This document shows, one piece after another, positions 1-8,735 of a stretch of 64,000 nt of DNA (the first letter of the stretch is position 1; the number at the start of each line of letters is the position of its first letter). Origin of the DNA: Solilutibacter pythonis (lineage in GTDB: Bacteria; Pseudomonadota; Gammaproteobacteria; Xanthomonadales; Xanthomonadaceae); assembly GCF_003697345.1 (NCBI RefSeq), contig NZ_RFLY01000007.1, positions 109,111 to 173,110 of the forward strand, given 5' to 3'. The translations under genes were made by a program, and so were the position numbers. The notes under the pieces are model-generated. The model searched no databases. It saw nothing but the letters and a program-made list of their open reading frames with translations, and was not told the DNA's origin.

Positions 1-1
1 C

Positions 2-808
2 GGCTGGCTGAAGCCCTCGTTCCCCGGCGTGGCCGAGCCGCGCACCGGCAAGTCGATGGGCCAGCATTGCGAGGACATGGCGAAGGAATGGCAAATCGGC
101 CGCGAGGCGCAGGACGCACTGGCGGCGGCCTCGCACCAGAAGCTCGCGGCGGCTTACGAACGCGGCTTTTTCGATGACCTGGTGGTGCCGTTTCGCGGTG
201 TCCGGCGCGACAACATCCTGCGCCCGGATTCCAGCATCGAGAAACTCTCGACGCTCAAGCCCGCCTTCGACAGAAGCTCCGGCCGCGGCACGCTCACCGC
301 CGGCAACTCCACCCCGCTCACCGACGGCGCGGCGGCCTGCCTGCTCTCCAGCGCCGAATGGGCGCAGGCGCACGGCCTGCAACCGCTGGCGTGGCTGCGC
401 GACGCGCAGGTGGCGGCGGTGGATTTCGTCGGCGGTGAGGGCCTGCTGATGGCGCCGACGGTCGCCGTGCCGGAAATGCTGGCGAGGAACGGCCTAGCCT
501 TGCAGGATTTCGATTTCTACGAAATCCACGAAGCCTTCGCCGCCCAGGTGCTGTGTACGCTGGCCGCGTGGGAAAGCGAGGATTACTGCAAGAACCGCCT
601 CGGCCTGACCGGCGCGCTCGGCCCGATCGATCCGGCCAGGCTCAACCCGAACGGCTCCTCGCTCGCCACCGGGCATCCATTCGCGGCCACCGGCGCGCGC
701 ATCGTCGCGACCGCCGCCAAGGAGCTGGCCCAGCGCGGCGGCGGCCGCTGCCTGATCTCGATCTGCACGGCGGGCGGGATGGGCGTGGTGGCGATCCTCG
801 AACGCTGA
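2..808 (+). CDS. Thiolase (acetyl-CoA acyltransferase), C-terminal part
   Basis: The frame is open from the window edge, so the N-terminal portion with the first catalytic cysteine lies outside. About 268 residues are visible. The thiolase C-terminal signatures are clear: a GHPFAATGAR histidine motif near 670-700 and the CTAGGMG cysteine loop near 766-786, where the cysteine acts as proton donor in the Claisen condensation or thiolysis of 3-ketoacyl-CoA. NEAFAAQ-like residues appear as HEAFAAQ near 527-547. The form resembles FadI-type fatty acid thiolases. The stop codon overlaps the next start by one base, so the two genes are probably co-transcribed. Exact substrate is not decided by the sequence. 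Confidence 0.9.
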   Translation, partial: GWLKPSFPGVAEPRTGKSMGQHCEDMAKEWQIGREAQDALAAASHQKLAAAYERGFFDDLVVPFRGVRRDNILRPDSSIEKLSTLKPAFDRSSGRGTLTAGNSTPLTDGAAACLLSSAEWAQAHGLQPLAWLRDAQVAAVDFVGGEGLLMAPTVAVPEMLARNGLALQDFDFYEIHEAFAAQVLCTLAAWESEDYCKNRLGLTGALGPIDPARLNPNGSSLATGHPFAATGARIVATAAKELAQRGGGRCLISICTAGGMGVVAILER

Positions 809-1350
809 TGGACGCCTTCGAGCAGCTGGTCGCCGGGCTGCTCGAACGTCGTGGCTGGTGGGTCCGCGCGGGCTACAAGGTCGCACTCACCCGCGACGAG
901 AAAATCGCCATCGGCCGGCATTCCGCGCCACGCTGGGAAATCGATCTGCTGGCCTACCGGGGCGCGGAAAACCGCTTGCTGGCGGTGGAATGCAAGTCCT
1001 ACCTGGATTCACGCGGGGTGACGAGGCGCGGCTTCGACGGCAGCGACCCGAAACGCGCCGGGCGATACAAGCTGTTCAACGATGCGCCACTGCGCCAGAT
1101 CGTGCTGAACCGCCTGCGCCTGCAACTGACCGCCGCCGGCGCGGTGGCCGAGAACGCCCAGCCGCAACTGGCCCTGGCCGCCGCGCGTATCGCCAGCGCC
1201 GCCGACCGCGACTGGCTGCGCGCGCACTTCGCCGCGCAGGGCTGGCGGCTGTTCGACGATGAGAGCATCCGCGCCGATCTGCGCACCGTGGCCGGCGATG
1301 GCTACGAGAACCAGGTAGCCGCCATCGCAGCGAAAATCCTGCTGCGCTGA
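808..1350 (+). CDS. PD-(D/E)XK nuclease-like protein of unknown role
   Basis: This 180-residue protein starts at an ATG that shares one base with the thiolase stop codon (TGATG), which supports this start over longer open frames upstream. Residues about 45-68 carry an EIDLLAY segment followed by LLAVECKSY, the D...ExK arrangement of the restriction-endonuclease-like fold. An N-terminal helix with ERRGW fits the usual start of such domains. No DNA-binding or helicase domain is attached. It could be a repair or restriction-related nuclease or an inactive fold member. The function is not known from the sequence, and its coupling to a thiolase is unusual. Confidence 0.75.
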   Translation: MDAFEQLVAGLLERRGWWVRAGYKVALTRDEKIAIGRHSAPRWEIDLLAYRGAENRLLAVECKSYLDSRGVTRRGFDGSDPKRAGRYKLFNDAPLRQIVLNRLRLQLTAAGAVAENAQPQLALAAARIASAADRDWLRAHFAAQGWRLFDDESIRADLRTVAGDGYENQVAAIAAKILLR

Positions 1351-1415
1351 GGCACGGGCGCACCACGGCACCGACCCTCTACCATGTCGCCCTCCGCCCC
1401 GCTCCTGGCCCTTCG

Positions 1416-3764
1416 ATGAAGCCACTTTCGCCCCCGCAACGCCTCGCCTGCGCGCTCGTCTGGTTCGCGCTGCTGCTCCTGGCCGGCGGCTGGCTCTCGG
1501 CCAACCTGAAGATGTCGGGCGACCTGCGCAAATTCATGCCGACGCCCGTCACCGCCGAACAACGTTTGTTGATGGACGAGCTAGGCGAAGGGCCGGGCTC
1601 ACGGCTGATCCTCGTCGCGCTTTCCGGCGCGGATGACCAAACCCTGGCCACGCAATCCACTGCGATGGCCGGCGCGCTGTCCTCCGACCCGCAGTTCCTG
1701 CTGGTCGCCAACGGCGGCGCGCAAAGTCTCGATGCGATCCCCGGGCATCTGCGCCCCTACCGCTACCTGCTTTCGCCCACGCTCGACCGCCAGCGGCTGG
1801 ACGCCGATTACCTGCGACGTGAACTGGACGAGCGCATCGCCGACCTCGGCTCGCCGGCCGCCGGCCTGCTGGAGCCGCTGATTCCCGCCGATCCCACGCT
1901 GGAAACGCTGAAGCTGGCCGAAAGCTGGCAGCCCGCCGGCGGCCCACGGCGCCTGCACGAGGTCTGGTTCAGCCGCGACGGCAAGCGCGCGCTGCTGGTG
2001 GCGGAAACCCGCGCGCCGGGCTTCGATCCGACCGGGCAGGCAGCGGCGGTGAACGCGATCCGCGCCGCCTTCGAAGCCGCGCGCGGCGCCAGCCGCAGCA
2101 CGATGGAGATGAGCGGCCCCGGCCCGATCTCGGTGGTGATCGGCGGCCGCACCGCGCGCGAGGCGAGCTGGATCGGCACCCTCGACGGCATCGGCCTGGT
2201 GCTGTTGCTGCTCATCGCCTACCGCAGCTGGCGGCAGCCGCTGTTCGGCATCCTGCCGCTGGCGAGCGCCGGCATCGCCGGCCTGGCGGCGGTGGCGCTG
2301 CTGTTCGACGGCATGCACGGCATCACCGTGGCCTTCGGCTTCACCCTGATCGGCGTGGTGCAGGATTACCCGGTACATCTGTTCTCGCACCAGCGTCCCG
2401 GCGTCACGCCGTGGCAAAACGCGCGCGCGATCTGGCCGACGCTCGCCACCGGCGTCGCCTCCACCTGCATCGCCTACCTCACCTTCCTGGTCTCCGGCGT
2501 CGATGGATTGAAGCAACTGGCCGCGTTCACCATCGCCGGCCTGCTGGCGGCAGCGCTGTCCACCCGCTTCATTCTCCCGGCCCTGATCGACCCCGACCCG
2601 CGCGACCCCGCCGATTCCCGCTTCATCGGCGCGCTCTGGCGCGGCATCGAGCGGGTACCACGCCCGCGCGCCTGGATGCTGGCCGCGCTCGCGCTGCTTT
2701 CGCTCGCCGTCATGCTGTTCGCGCCGGGGCCGTTCTGGGAGAACGACCTCTCCAAGCTGACCCCGGTGCCGAAGGAACTCATGCTGCGCGATGCGCGCCT
2801 GCGCGGCGAACTAGGCGCGCCCGACGTGCGTTATCTCATCGCGCTCGACGGCCAGAACGCCGAGGAGGCGCTGCGAAAGAGCGAAGCGCTGCGCCCGGCA
2901 CTCGACGCGATGCGCGAAACCGGCGCGATGGCCGGTTACGACATGGCCGCGCGCTACCTGCCCTCGCAAGCCACCCAGCGCGCGCGGCAGGCGAAATTGC
3001 CCGATGCCGCGACACTCGCCGCGACCCTCCGCGAAGCACTCGCCAACGGCGATTTCCAGCCCGACGCCTTCGCCGATTTCCAACGCGATGTCGAAGCCGC
3101 CCGCCAGGCCGGGCCGCTCGCCCCGCACGATCTCGCCGGCACGCCCCTCGCCACCTCGCTGGCCGGCCTGTTGCGCGAAGGCGGCGACCGGACCCGCGCG
3201 TTGATATCGATCACCGGCATTACCGACGAAGGGCGTTTCCTCGCCGCCGCGCACGCCGCCGGAGTGCGGCCGATCGACATGAAGGCCGCCTCGGAATCGC
3301 TGGTGGCGCAATACCGGGTGCGCGTGCTGTGGTCACTGGCGGCCGCCGCACTGCTGCTGGCGGCCACGGTCTGGTTCGCCCTGCGCGATCCGCACCGCAG
3401 CGCGCGCGTGCTGCTGCCGATGGCCCTGACCACGCTGCTGGTCCTGGCCTTGCTGCGCGGCTTCGGCATCGAACTCAACCTGTTCCACCTGGTCGCGCTG
3501 ATCCTCGCCGCCGGCCTCGGCCTGGATTACGCATTGTTCTTCGACCACGCCGGCGACGGCATCCGCGACCAACTGCGCACTCTGCACGCGCTGATCGTGT
3601 GCAGCCTGATGACGGTGCTGGTGTTCTTCCTGCTGGCCTTGTCGTCGATCCCGGTGCTGCGCGCGATCGGCCTGCCGGTGACGCTCGGCGTGCTGCTCAA
3701 TTTCATCCTCGGCCTGCTGATCGCCCGGCAGCCGGCCACCCGCGAGGAACGCGCGCATGAATGA
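1416..3764 (+). CDS. MMPL/RND-family exporter of the aryl-polyene cluster
   Basis: A 782-residue inner-membrane protein with the RND layout: one N-terminal membrane helix (residues about 10-30), a large periplasmic loop, a helix bundle (about 250-390), another leading helix near 420, a second periplasmic loop and a final bundle (about 640-775). GLDYALFF-type residues in the last bundle are typical of MMPL proteins. Related proteins occur in aryl-polyene/xanthomonadin clusters and are thought to move the lipid-linked pigment to the outer envelope. The stop overlaps the following dehydratase gene by 8 bases, which supports one operon. Substrate is inferred from context. Confidence 0.88.
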   Translation: MKPLSPPQRLACALVWFALLLLAGGWLSANLKMSGDLRKFMPTPVTAEQRLLMDELGEGPGSRLILVALSGADDQTLATQSTAMAGALSSDPQFLLVANGGAQSLDAIPGHLRPYRYLLSPTLDRQRLDADYLRRELDERIADLGSPAAGLLEPLIPADPTLETLKLAESWQPAGGPRRLHEVWFSRDGKRALLVAETRAPGFDPTGQAAAVNAIRAAFEAARGASRSTMEMSGPGPISVVIGGRTAREASWIGTLDGIGLVLLLLIAYRSWRQPLFGILPLASAGIAGLAAVALLFDGMHGITVAFGFTLIGVVQDYPVHLFSHQRPGVTPWQNARAIWPTLATGVASTCIAYLTFLVSGVDGLKQLAAFTIAGLLAAALSTRFILPALIDPDPRDPADSRFIGALWRGIERVPRPRAWMLAALALLSLAVMLFAPGPFWENDLSKLTPVPKELMLRDARLRGELGAPDVRYLIALDGQNAEEALRKSEALRPALDAMRETGAMAGYDMAARYLPSQATQRARQAKLPDAATLAATLREALANGDFQPDAFADFQRDVEAARQAGPLAPHDLAGTPLATSLAGLLREGGDRTRALISITGITDEGRFLAAAHAAGVRPIDMKAASESLVAQYRVRVLWSLAAAALLLAATVWFALRDPHRSARVLLPMALTTLLVLALLRGFGIELNLFHLVALILAAGLGLDYALFFDHAGDGIRDQLRTLHALIVCSLMTVLVFFLLALSSIPVLRAIGLPVTLGVLLNFILGLLIARQPATREERAHE

Positions 3765-4188
3765 ACCGCTCGACATCGACATCGCCACGCTGATCCCGCA
3801 CCAGGGCGCGATGTGCCTGTGGCGACGCGTGCTCGGCTTCGACGACCGACACGTGCAAGTCGCCACCGATTCCCACCGCGACCCGGCCCATCCACTGCGC
3901 AGCGACGGCCAGTTGCGCGCGCTGCACCTGTGCGAATACGGCGCGCAGGCGATGGCCGTGCACGGCGGCCTGCTGGCGCGGGGCGGCGGCGCGGCGCGCA
4001 AAGGCTTCCTGGTGGCGCTGCGCGGGGTGACGCTGCACGTCTCACGCATCGACACGCTGCCCGGCGAGCTGGTCTGCACCGCCGAGCTGCTGATCGATGC
4101 GGAGAACAGCCAGCAATACGGCTTCCGCATCGCCCATGCCGGCGAATGCCTCGCCGAGGGCCGCGCGGCGGTGATGCTGCAAAATTGA
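3757..4188 (+). CDS. Hotdog-fold 3-hydroxyacyl-ACP dehydratase (ApeP-like)
   Basis: The 143-residue protein has the length and pattern of the small FabZ/ApeP-like dehydratases of aryl-polyene pathways: an IPHQGAMCLW start (compare the LPHR motif of FabZ), then H45 and E60 about 15 residues apart, the spacing of the FabZ His/Glu pair. It would remove water from 3-hydroxyacyl-ACP to build the conjugated chain. It overlaps the exporter gene and is followed after 13 bases by a ketoreductase. The assignment of catalytic residues is by pattern only. Confidence 0.8.
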   Translation: MNEPLDIDIATLIPHQGAMCLWRRVLGFDDRHVQVATDSHRDPAHPLRSDGQLRALHLCEYGAQAMAVHGGLLARGGGAARKGFLVALRGVTLHVSRIDTLPGELVCTAELLIDAENSQQYGFRIAHAGECLAEGRAAVMLQN

Positions 4189-4201
4189 ACCTTCGAACCG
4201 A

Positions 4202-4948
4202 ATGGAAACCACCGTGAACCCCACATCGAACAGACGCGCGCTCGTCACCGGCGGCAGCGGCGACATTGGCGGCGCCGTCTGCCGCGCGCTGGCCGCGGCC
4301 GGTCATCACGTCATCGTCCATGCCAATGCCCGCCTGGCGCGCGCGCAGGCGGTGGCCGGGGAGATCGTCGGCGACGGCGGGAGCGCCGAGGCCGTCGCCT
4401 TCGACGTCACCGATGCCGAGGCCAGCCGTCGCGAGATTGGCAGGCTGCTCGAAGCCGGGCCGATCCAGATCCTGGTCAACAACGCCGGCATTCACGACGA
4501 CGCGCCGATGGCCGGCATGAGCGACTCGCAGTGGCGGCGCGTGATCGACGTGTCGCTGCACGGTTTCTTCCACGTCACCCAGCCGCTGCTGCTGCCGATG
4601 GCGCGCACCCGCTGGGGCCGCATCGTCAACATTTCCAGCGTCGCCGCCGTGCTCGGCAACCGGGGCCAGACCAATTACGCCGCGGCGAAGGCGGCGCTGC
4701 ACGGGGCCGGCAAATCGCTGGCGCGCGAAATGGCCAGCCGCGGCATCACCGTCAACGCCATCGCGCCGGGCGTGATCACCGGCGACATGGCCGAGTCGGC
4801 CTTCCCCGCCGAGCGGATCAAGGCGATGGTGCCCGCCGGCCGCGCCGGGAAGCCCGCGGAAGTCGCCGCGCTGGCCGCCTTCCTGTGCGGCGAGGCGGCG
4901 GGTTACATTAACGGCCAGATCGTGGGCGTCGACGGCGGCATGAGCTGA
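4202..4948 (+). CDS. 3-oxoacyl-ACP reductase (FabG/ApeQ-like SDR)
   Basis: Classical short-chain dehydrogenase of 248 residues. TGGSGDIG (residues 16-23) binds NADP(H), NNAG is present near residue 97, and the SSVAA serine and NYAAAK Tyr/Lys pair form the catalytic set. The C-terminal end INGQIVGVDGG is typical of FabG. In this operon it most likely reduces the 3-keto group during polyene extension. ATG 4202 is used here; an in-frame GTG at 4214 is an alternative because neither has a strong ribosome binding site. Confidence 0.85.
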   Translation: METTVNPTSNRRALVTGGSGDIGGAVCRALAAAGHHVIVHANARLARAQAVAGEIVGDGGSAEAVAFDVTDAEASRREIGRLLEAGPIQILVNNAGIHDDAPMAGMSDSQWRRVIDVSLHGFFHVTQPLLLPMARTRWGRIVNISSVAAVLGNRGQTNYAAAKAALHGAGKSLAREMASRGITVNAIAPGVITGDMAESAFPAERIKAMVPAGRAGKPAEVAALAAFLCGEAAGYINGQIVGVDGGMS

Positions 4949-4980
4949 CACCAATCGCACAACCAATGGGGAGTACACGC

Positions 4981-5475
4981 ATGAAAAAGAAGTGGATGGT
5001 CATGACGGCCGCGGCGACCATGGCGGTCACGGCGCAGGCGCAGGCGCAATCGGTCACCTTGCAGAAGCCGGTGCCCTACGCCGAGGACAATGACATTTCC
5101 GACAGCATCAAGAGCGAATGCAGCATCGGCGAGCAGTTGGCGGATTTCATCAAGCAGTACTCGAGCGTGCCGGTGGAACTGGTCGCCGCCGCCCCGGATA
5201 CCGGCAGTGGACGCGTGCTGACGCTTGAAATCACCGACGCGGTGAGCATGGGCAATGCGTTCATCGGCCACCAGAAGTTCACCAAGGTCAGGGGCTCGCT
5301 GTACGAAGGTGGCGAGAAAGTCGCCAGTTTCCGCGCCCGGCGCAATTCGATGGGCGGCGCCTTCGCCGGCTTCAAGGGGTCCTGCTCGGTGCTGGGCCGC
5401 ACGGTCAAGGTGATCGGCCGCGACATCGCCGAGTGGCTCGCCGCGCCGCGCGACGGCGCCAACCTCGGCGATTGA
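4981..5475 (+). CDS. Small secreted protein of the pigment operon
   Basis: The start is taken at ATG 4981, preceded by a GGGAG site, rather than at the ATG 15 bases upstream. The 164-residue product begins MKKKW and has a short hydrophobic stretch ending AQAQAQS, a Sec signal peptide. The mature part contains two cysteines (in KSECSIGEQ and KGSCSVLG) that could form a disulfide bond. I do not recognise a catalytic motif. Its place after the ketoreductase and before a terminator suggests a periplasmic role linked to the pigment operon, but this is context only. Confidence 0.75.
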   Translation: MKKKWMVMTAAATMAVTAQAQAQSVTLQKPVPYAEDNDISDSIKSECSIGEQLADFIKQYSSVPVELVAAAPDTGSGRVLTLEITDAVSMGNAFIGHQKFTKVRGSLYEGGEKVASFRARRNSMGGAFAGFKGSCSVLGRTVKVIGRDIAEWLAAPRDGANLGD

Positions 5476-5497
5476 TCCCGACGCACATCCGACCCGC

Positions 5498-5522
5498 GAG
5501 GCGCTCCCCGGAGCGCCTCTTT
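5498..5522. terminator. Bidirectional terminator between convergent pigment operons
   Basis: GAGGCGCTCC pairs perfectly with GGAGCGCCTC across two C residues (practically a 9-bp stem with a tetraloop) and is followed by TTT on the + strand. It lies 22 bases after the secreted-protein gene and 11 bases from the end of the - strand flavoprotein gene. Confidence 0.85.
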
Positions 5523-5532
5523 CGTATCCGCT

Positions 5533-7155
5533 TCAGGCGCGCGTGGGATACCACTCGGCCGAGAGCATCGGCTCGACGGGCGGGGAGACGCCCGCAAGCA
5601 GGGCGGCCAACGCACCGGTATCGATATCCGGGTGGCGCGCGGTGGCCTTCGCCCGGATTTCCGCCGCGAGCCGCGCCATCAACCCGACGTTCCCGGCGAT
5701 GCGCGCGGCGAAGCGGTCATCGTCCAGCGCATCGCCGAGCGCGCGGTTCAGCTCGTGGAACCAGCCGATGCGGTGCTGGTCGAGCAAACGGCCATCCTCC
5801 GGCGTGCCGTAGCCGGAGGCTTCGCCCCAGGCGCGCAGCAATGGCTGCATCGCCGCGTTGAGCTGTGTCGCCCGCTCCATCCACGGGCGCAGGCGGCCCA
5901 GCATCGTCAGCTCGGCGATGCGGCCAGACATGTACAACGGCGCCAGCAGCGCCCAGTAGAAGGTGTAATCCCAGATCACCTTGACCGGCATCACTTCGGC
6001 GTTGCCGAACAGCGCGTACTGGCCGCGATACAACGACATGGTGTTGTCGTAGAAGCCGCGATAAAGCTGCTGGAACAACGCCGCGTGCAGGGTAATGGGT
6101 TGGCCGCCGCGATCGAGACGGATCAGTTCGGCGACATAGGTATTGGAGATGGCGATGATGTCGCTGCCCGGCGAATAGAACGGGTCGGCGAAGAAGCCGG
6201 ACTCGCCGGTCAGCGCCCAGCGCCTTGGCGAGAACACCTCAGCGCATTCGTGGGAAAAGTGGCGCAGGAAGCGGAAATCGAGCACGGCGTGCCCTGGCGC
6301 GCGCAGGCTTGCCGCCAGCCGCGGCTGATGGACGTCGAGCCAGGCCATCGCCTTGTCGTGCGTGTTGATCGATGCCAACGGGTGTATCGCTTCATCGGCG
6401 ACGATGCCGACCGAGTGCGCGCCCGAGGACAGCGGGATCAGCCAGACCCAGTAGCCCGGCCCGCACAGGTGGTTGGTCGAACGCCAGCGCTCGGGCGGGT
6501 CGCAGCGCGCGTGCCAGCCGGCATCGTCCGACCAGGTATCGGGGTCGACGAAGCCCTCGACCCGCCACCAGGCCGAATTGACATCGTGATCGTTCGGTTG
6601 GGCCAGGCCGAGCTGGCGCTTCAGCAGCCCGGCGCGGCCCGTGGCATCCACCACCCATCGCGCTTCGATTTCGTGCGAGACGCCATCCACCGCATATCGC
6701 ACGCGGTGCGGCGCGTCGTCGTCGGCCAGGCTCACCTCGCGCACGCAGGCGCCCTCGACGAACCCGATGCCGGCCTCGCGCAGATGCGCGCCCAGAAAGT
6801 TTTCGAAACGGCCGCGATCGATCTGCCAGGACGGCGTCGGCAGCGTCATGCTGACGCCGAGTTCCGTACAGCGGTCGATGCGACGCGCGCCCTCGCTGAA
6901 GAAGAAGCGGAAACCGAACTTGCGGATGTGCCGCGCCTTGAGGTGCGGCAAAAGGCCCAGCACCTGGGCGAAGTAGTGCGCGCCGATTTCGACGGTGGAT
7001 TCGCCGACCTTGTGCGCGGCTTCCGGCACCGGGTGCGCGCGCCGCTCCAGCACGCGAATGCGGAGCGCCGCGTCCTGCCGGCGCAGTTGCAGGGCGAGCG
7101 TCATTCCGGCCAGACCGCCGCCGAGGATGACGACGTCGCAACGTTCGCCAGTCAC
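5533..7155 (-). CDS. FAD-dependent halogenase-like oxidoreductase
   Basis: Start is a GTG at 7155 whose bases overlap the stop of the preceding glycosyltransferase (GTGA), giving 540 residues. The N-terminus has the FAD-binding GGGLAG motif (12-17), a GEST segment (51-54), DATGRAG (170-176), and GYWVWLIP at 234-241, which matches the GxWxWxIP pattern of flavin-dependent halogenases and blocks mono-oxygenation. A second FAD contact is GESGFFADPFYSPG. Xanthomonadins are brominated aryl polyenes, so a halogenase is plausible here; a non-halogenating flavoprotein cannot be excluded. Confidence 0.75.
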   Translation of the reverse strand: MTGERCDVVILGGGLAGMTLALQLRRQDAALRIRVLERRAHPVPEAAHKVGESTVEIGAHYFAQVLGLLPHLKARHIRKFGFRFFFSEGARRIDRCTELGVSMTLPTPSWQIDRGRFENFLGAHLREAGIGFVEGACVREVSLADDDAPHRVRYAVDGVSHEIEARWVVDATGRAGLLKRQLGLAQPNDHDVNSAWWRVEGFVDPDTWSDDAGWHARCDPPERWRSTNHLCGPGYWVWLIPLSSGAHSVGIVADEAIHPLASINTHDKAMAWLDVHQPRLAASLRAPGHAVLDFRFLRHFSHECAEVFSPRRWALTGESGFFADPFYSPGSDIIAISNTYVAELIRLDRGGQPITLHAALFQQLYRGFYDNTMSLYRGQYALFGNAEVMPVKVIWDYTFYWALLAPLYMSGRIAELTMLGRLRPWMERATQLNAAMQPLLRAWGEASGYGTPEDGRLLDQHRIGWFHELNRALGDALDDDRFAARIAGNVGLMARLAAEIRAKATARHPDIDTGALAALLAGVSPPVEPMLSAEWYPTRA

Positions 7156-7955
7156 GTCGCGGCTTTCCCGCGCAACGGGCGCAGGACGCCGTCGGCATCG
7201 TCGATCAGCGGCGGATTGGCGCGGGTGCGACGGTATTCGGCCACCACGTCGCCCCGACGCCACACCTGCCCGACCACGTGCGAGGTGATGCGCCAGAGAT
7301 CGCGCAGCGGACGGAAGTGGCTGCGGCGGAATTGTTCGCCGGAATGCACGGTCTTGTAGCGCGCCTCGATTGGCACCGAGACCACCCGGTAGCCCAGTTC
7401 GCGCGCGCAGGAAATCAGCATCTGCGCTTCGTAGACGAAATCCTCGCCGGGAATCTCGCCAAGCGCGCAGGCCGGCGCGCGATACAGGCGCTGGCCGGAC
7501 TGGGTATCGCGAACGAGGAAGCCACAGCCCCAACTGATGCCCCAATCGCCGAAATCGTTGCCCAGGCGGCGATGGAACGGCTGCTGCTCGCGACGGCGGA
7601 TCCGCGCGCCGTTGATCAGCGCGCGCGGGTGGCGGTTGGCGGCGGCGATCAGCCGCGGCACGTCGCTGGCCTGGTGCTGGCCATCGCCATCCATCGTCAC
7701 CACCGCCGCCTTGCCCTGGCGCAGCGCCTCGGCGAAGCCGTCGCGCAGGGAGGCGCCCTTGCCCATGCGCCGCGCATGGCGGAGCAGGGTAATCGGCAGA
7801 TCGGCGATGCAATCGGCGGTGCCGTCGTCGGAACCGTCGTCGATGACGATCACGCTGTCGGCCTCGCGCAGGGCGCCTTCGATCACTTCGCGGATGCGCA
7901 GACGCTCGTTGAGCGCGGGGATGACGATGGCGGTGTTGTGGCGGTCGAGTCGCAT
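7152..7955 (-). CDS. Family 2 glycosyltransferase of the pigment operon
   Basis: The 267-residue protein resembles polyprenyl-phosphate or dolichol-phosphate type GT2 enzymes: IPALNE near the start, IDDGSDDGT at residues about 38-46 and MDGDGQH near residue 89 for nucleotide-sugar and metal binding. No membrane helix is evident. It sits between the chain-length factor and the halogenase-like gene with overlapping or very short junctions, so it is probably co-expressed. GT2 genes are frequent in aryl-polyene/xanthomonadin clusters and may glycosylate the pigment head group; the sugar is unknown. Confidence 0.82.
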   Translation of the reverse strand: MRLDRHNTAIVIPALNERLRIREVIEGALREADSVIVIDDGSDDGTADCIADLPITLLRHARRMGKGASLRDGFAEALRQGKAAVVTMDGDGQHQASDVPRLIAAANRHPRALINGARIRRREQQPFHRRLGNDFGDWGISWGCGFLVRDTQSGQRLYRAPACALGEIPGEDFVYEAQMLISCARELGYRVVSVPIEARYKTVHSGEQFRRSHFRPLRDLWRITSHVVGQVWRRGDVVAEYRRTRANPPLIDDADGVLRPLRGKAAT

Positions 7956-7958
7956 CGC

Positions 7959-8735
7959 TTATCCAAGGCTTATGTGGAGCACGCGGCCGGCGCCGGCATC
8001 GAGCGCGACCCCGGCGGCGCCGGCCGCCAGAGCGTCGAAGAACGGTAGCATCGGCCGCATGGCGTTGCCGGCATCGCGCAGCGCCAACGGCCCATCGTCC
8101 GGCGAGGCCGTACCGTCTTCGAGCCGGGCGTCGATACGTGGCCCCGCGCCGGACTTCGACAGCACCAGCGCCGCGCCCAGCACGCCCGTCGTGGGCGAGA
8201 CCTCGGCCAGTGGGCCGGGCGCGCCGGTGTCGTAGGCGACCAGCAGCACCGCGTCCTCGCCGGCTTCGAGCTGCGCCAGCGCCTCCAGCAAGCCCTGGGC
8301 GAAGCTCGCGGTGTAGGCCGAGACGGCGGTGGCCGGGCGCATGCAACCGGCACCGATGGTCCAGTAGCCGGCCGCGGCGTTGTGTACCGAATTGTGGAAT
8401 CTGGTCGGCGAGATCGCGGCCGGATCGTCCCCGGCCAGGGTCTCGCTCATGTAGTCGGTGATGGCGAGATCGCCGTGGGTGGAGGTGAATACCGATGGCA
8501 GCGTGGCGGGATCGCGGCAGGCGGCCTGGCAGGCGGCCAACGCCACCTGAAGCGCCACCGCCACCGATTCCGGCGCACGCCGGCGCTCGTTCGGCGCCAG
8601 GAGCTGCGGCGACGGCTTGGCCGGCGCGTTTTCCGGCAATTCGCCGCTCTGCGCGAACGCCCGCGCCTCGGCCCAGCCGGGCAACCCCTTCGACCAGAAA
8701 CCGATGCCCTCGACATGCGCGCTCAAGCTGCTCAT
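7959..8735 (-). CDS. Beta-ketoacyl synthase chain-length factor (ApeC-like)
   Basis: Start at ATG 8735 overlaps the ketosynthase stop (ATGA). The 258-residue protein is a short ketosynthase-like fold without the usual active-site ACSSS motif. It has RFHNSVHNAAAGYW and STHGDLAITDYM, features of the Ketoacyl-synt_2 family found beside ketosynthases of aryl-polyene clusters. In the known system the chain-length factor pairs with the catalytic ketosynthase as a heterodimer that sets polyene length. Gene overlap fits stoichiometric production of the pair. Confidence 0.82.
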   Translation of the reverse strand: MSSLSAHVEGIGFWSKGLPGWAEARAFAQSGELPENAPAKPSPQLLAPNERRRAPESVAVALQVALAACQAACRDPATLPSVFTSTHGDLAITDYMSETLAGDDPAAISPTRFHNSVHNAAAGYWTIGAGCMRPATAVSAYTASFAQGLLEALAQLEAGEDAVLLVAYDTGAPGPLAEVSPTTGVLGAALVLSKSGAGPRIDARLEDGTASPDDGPLALRDAGNAMRPMLPFFDALAAGAAGVALDAGAGRVLHISLG

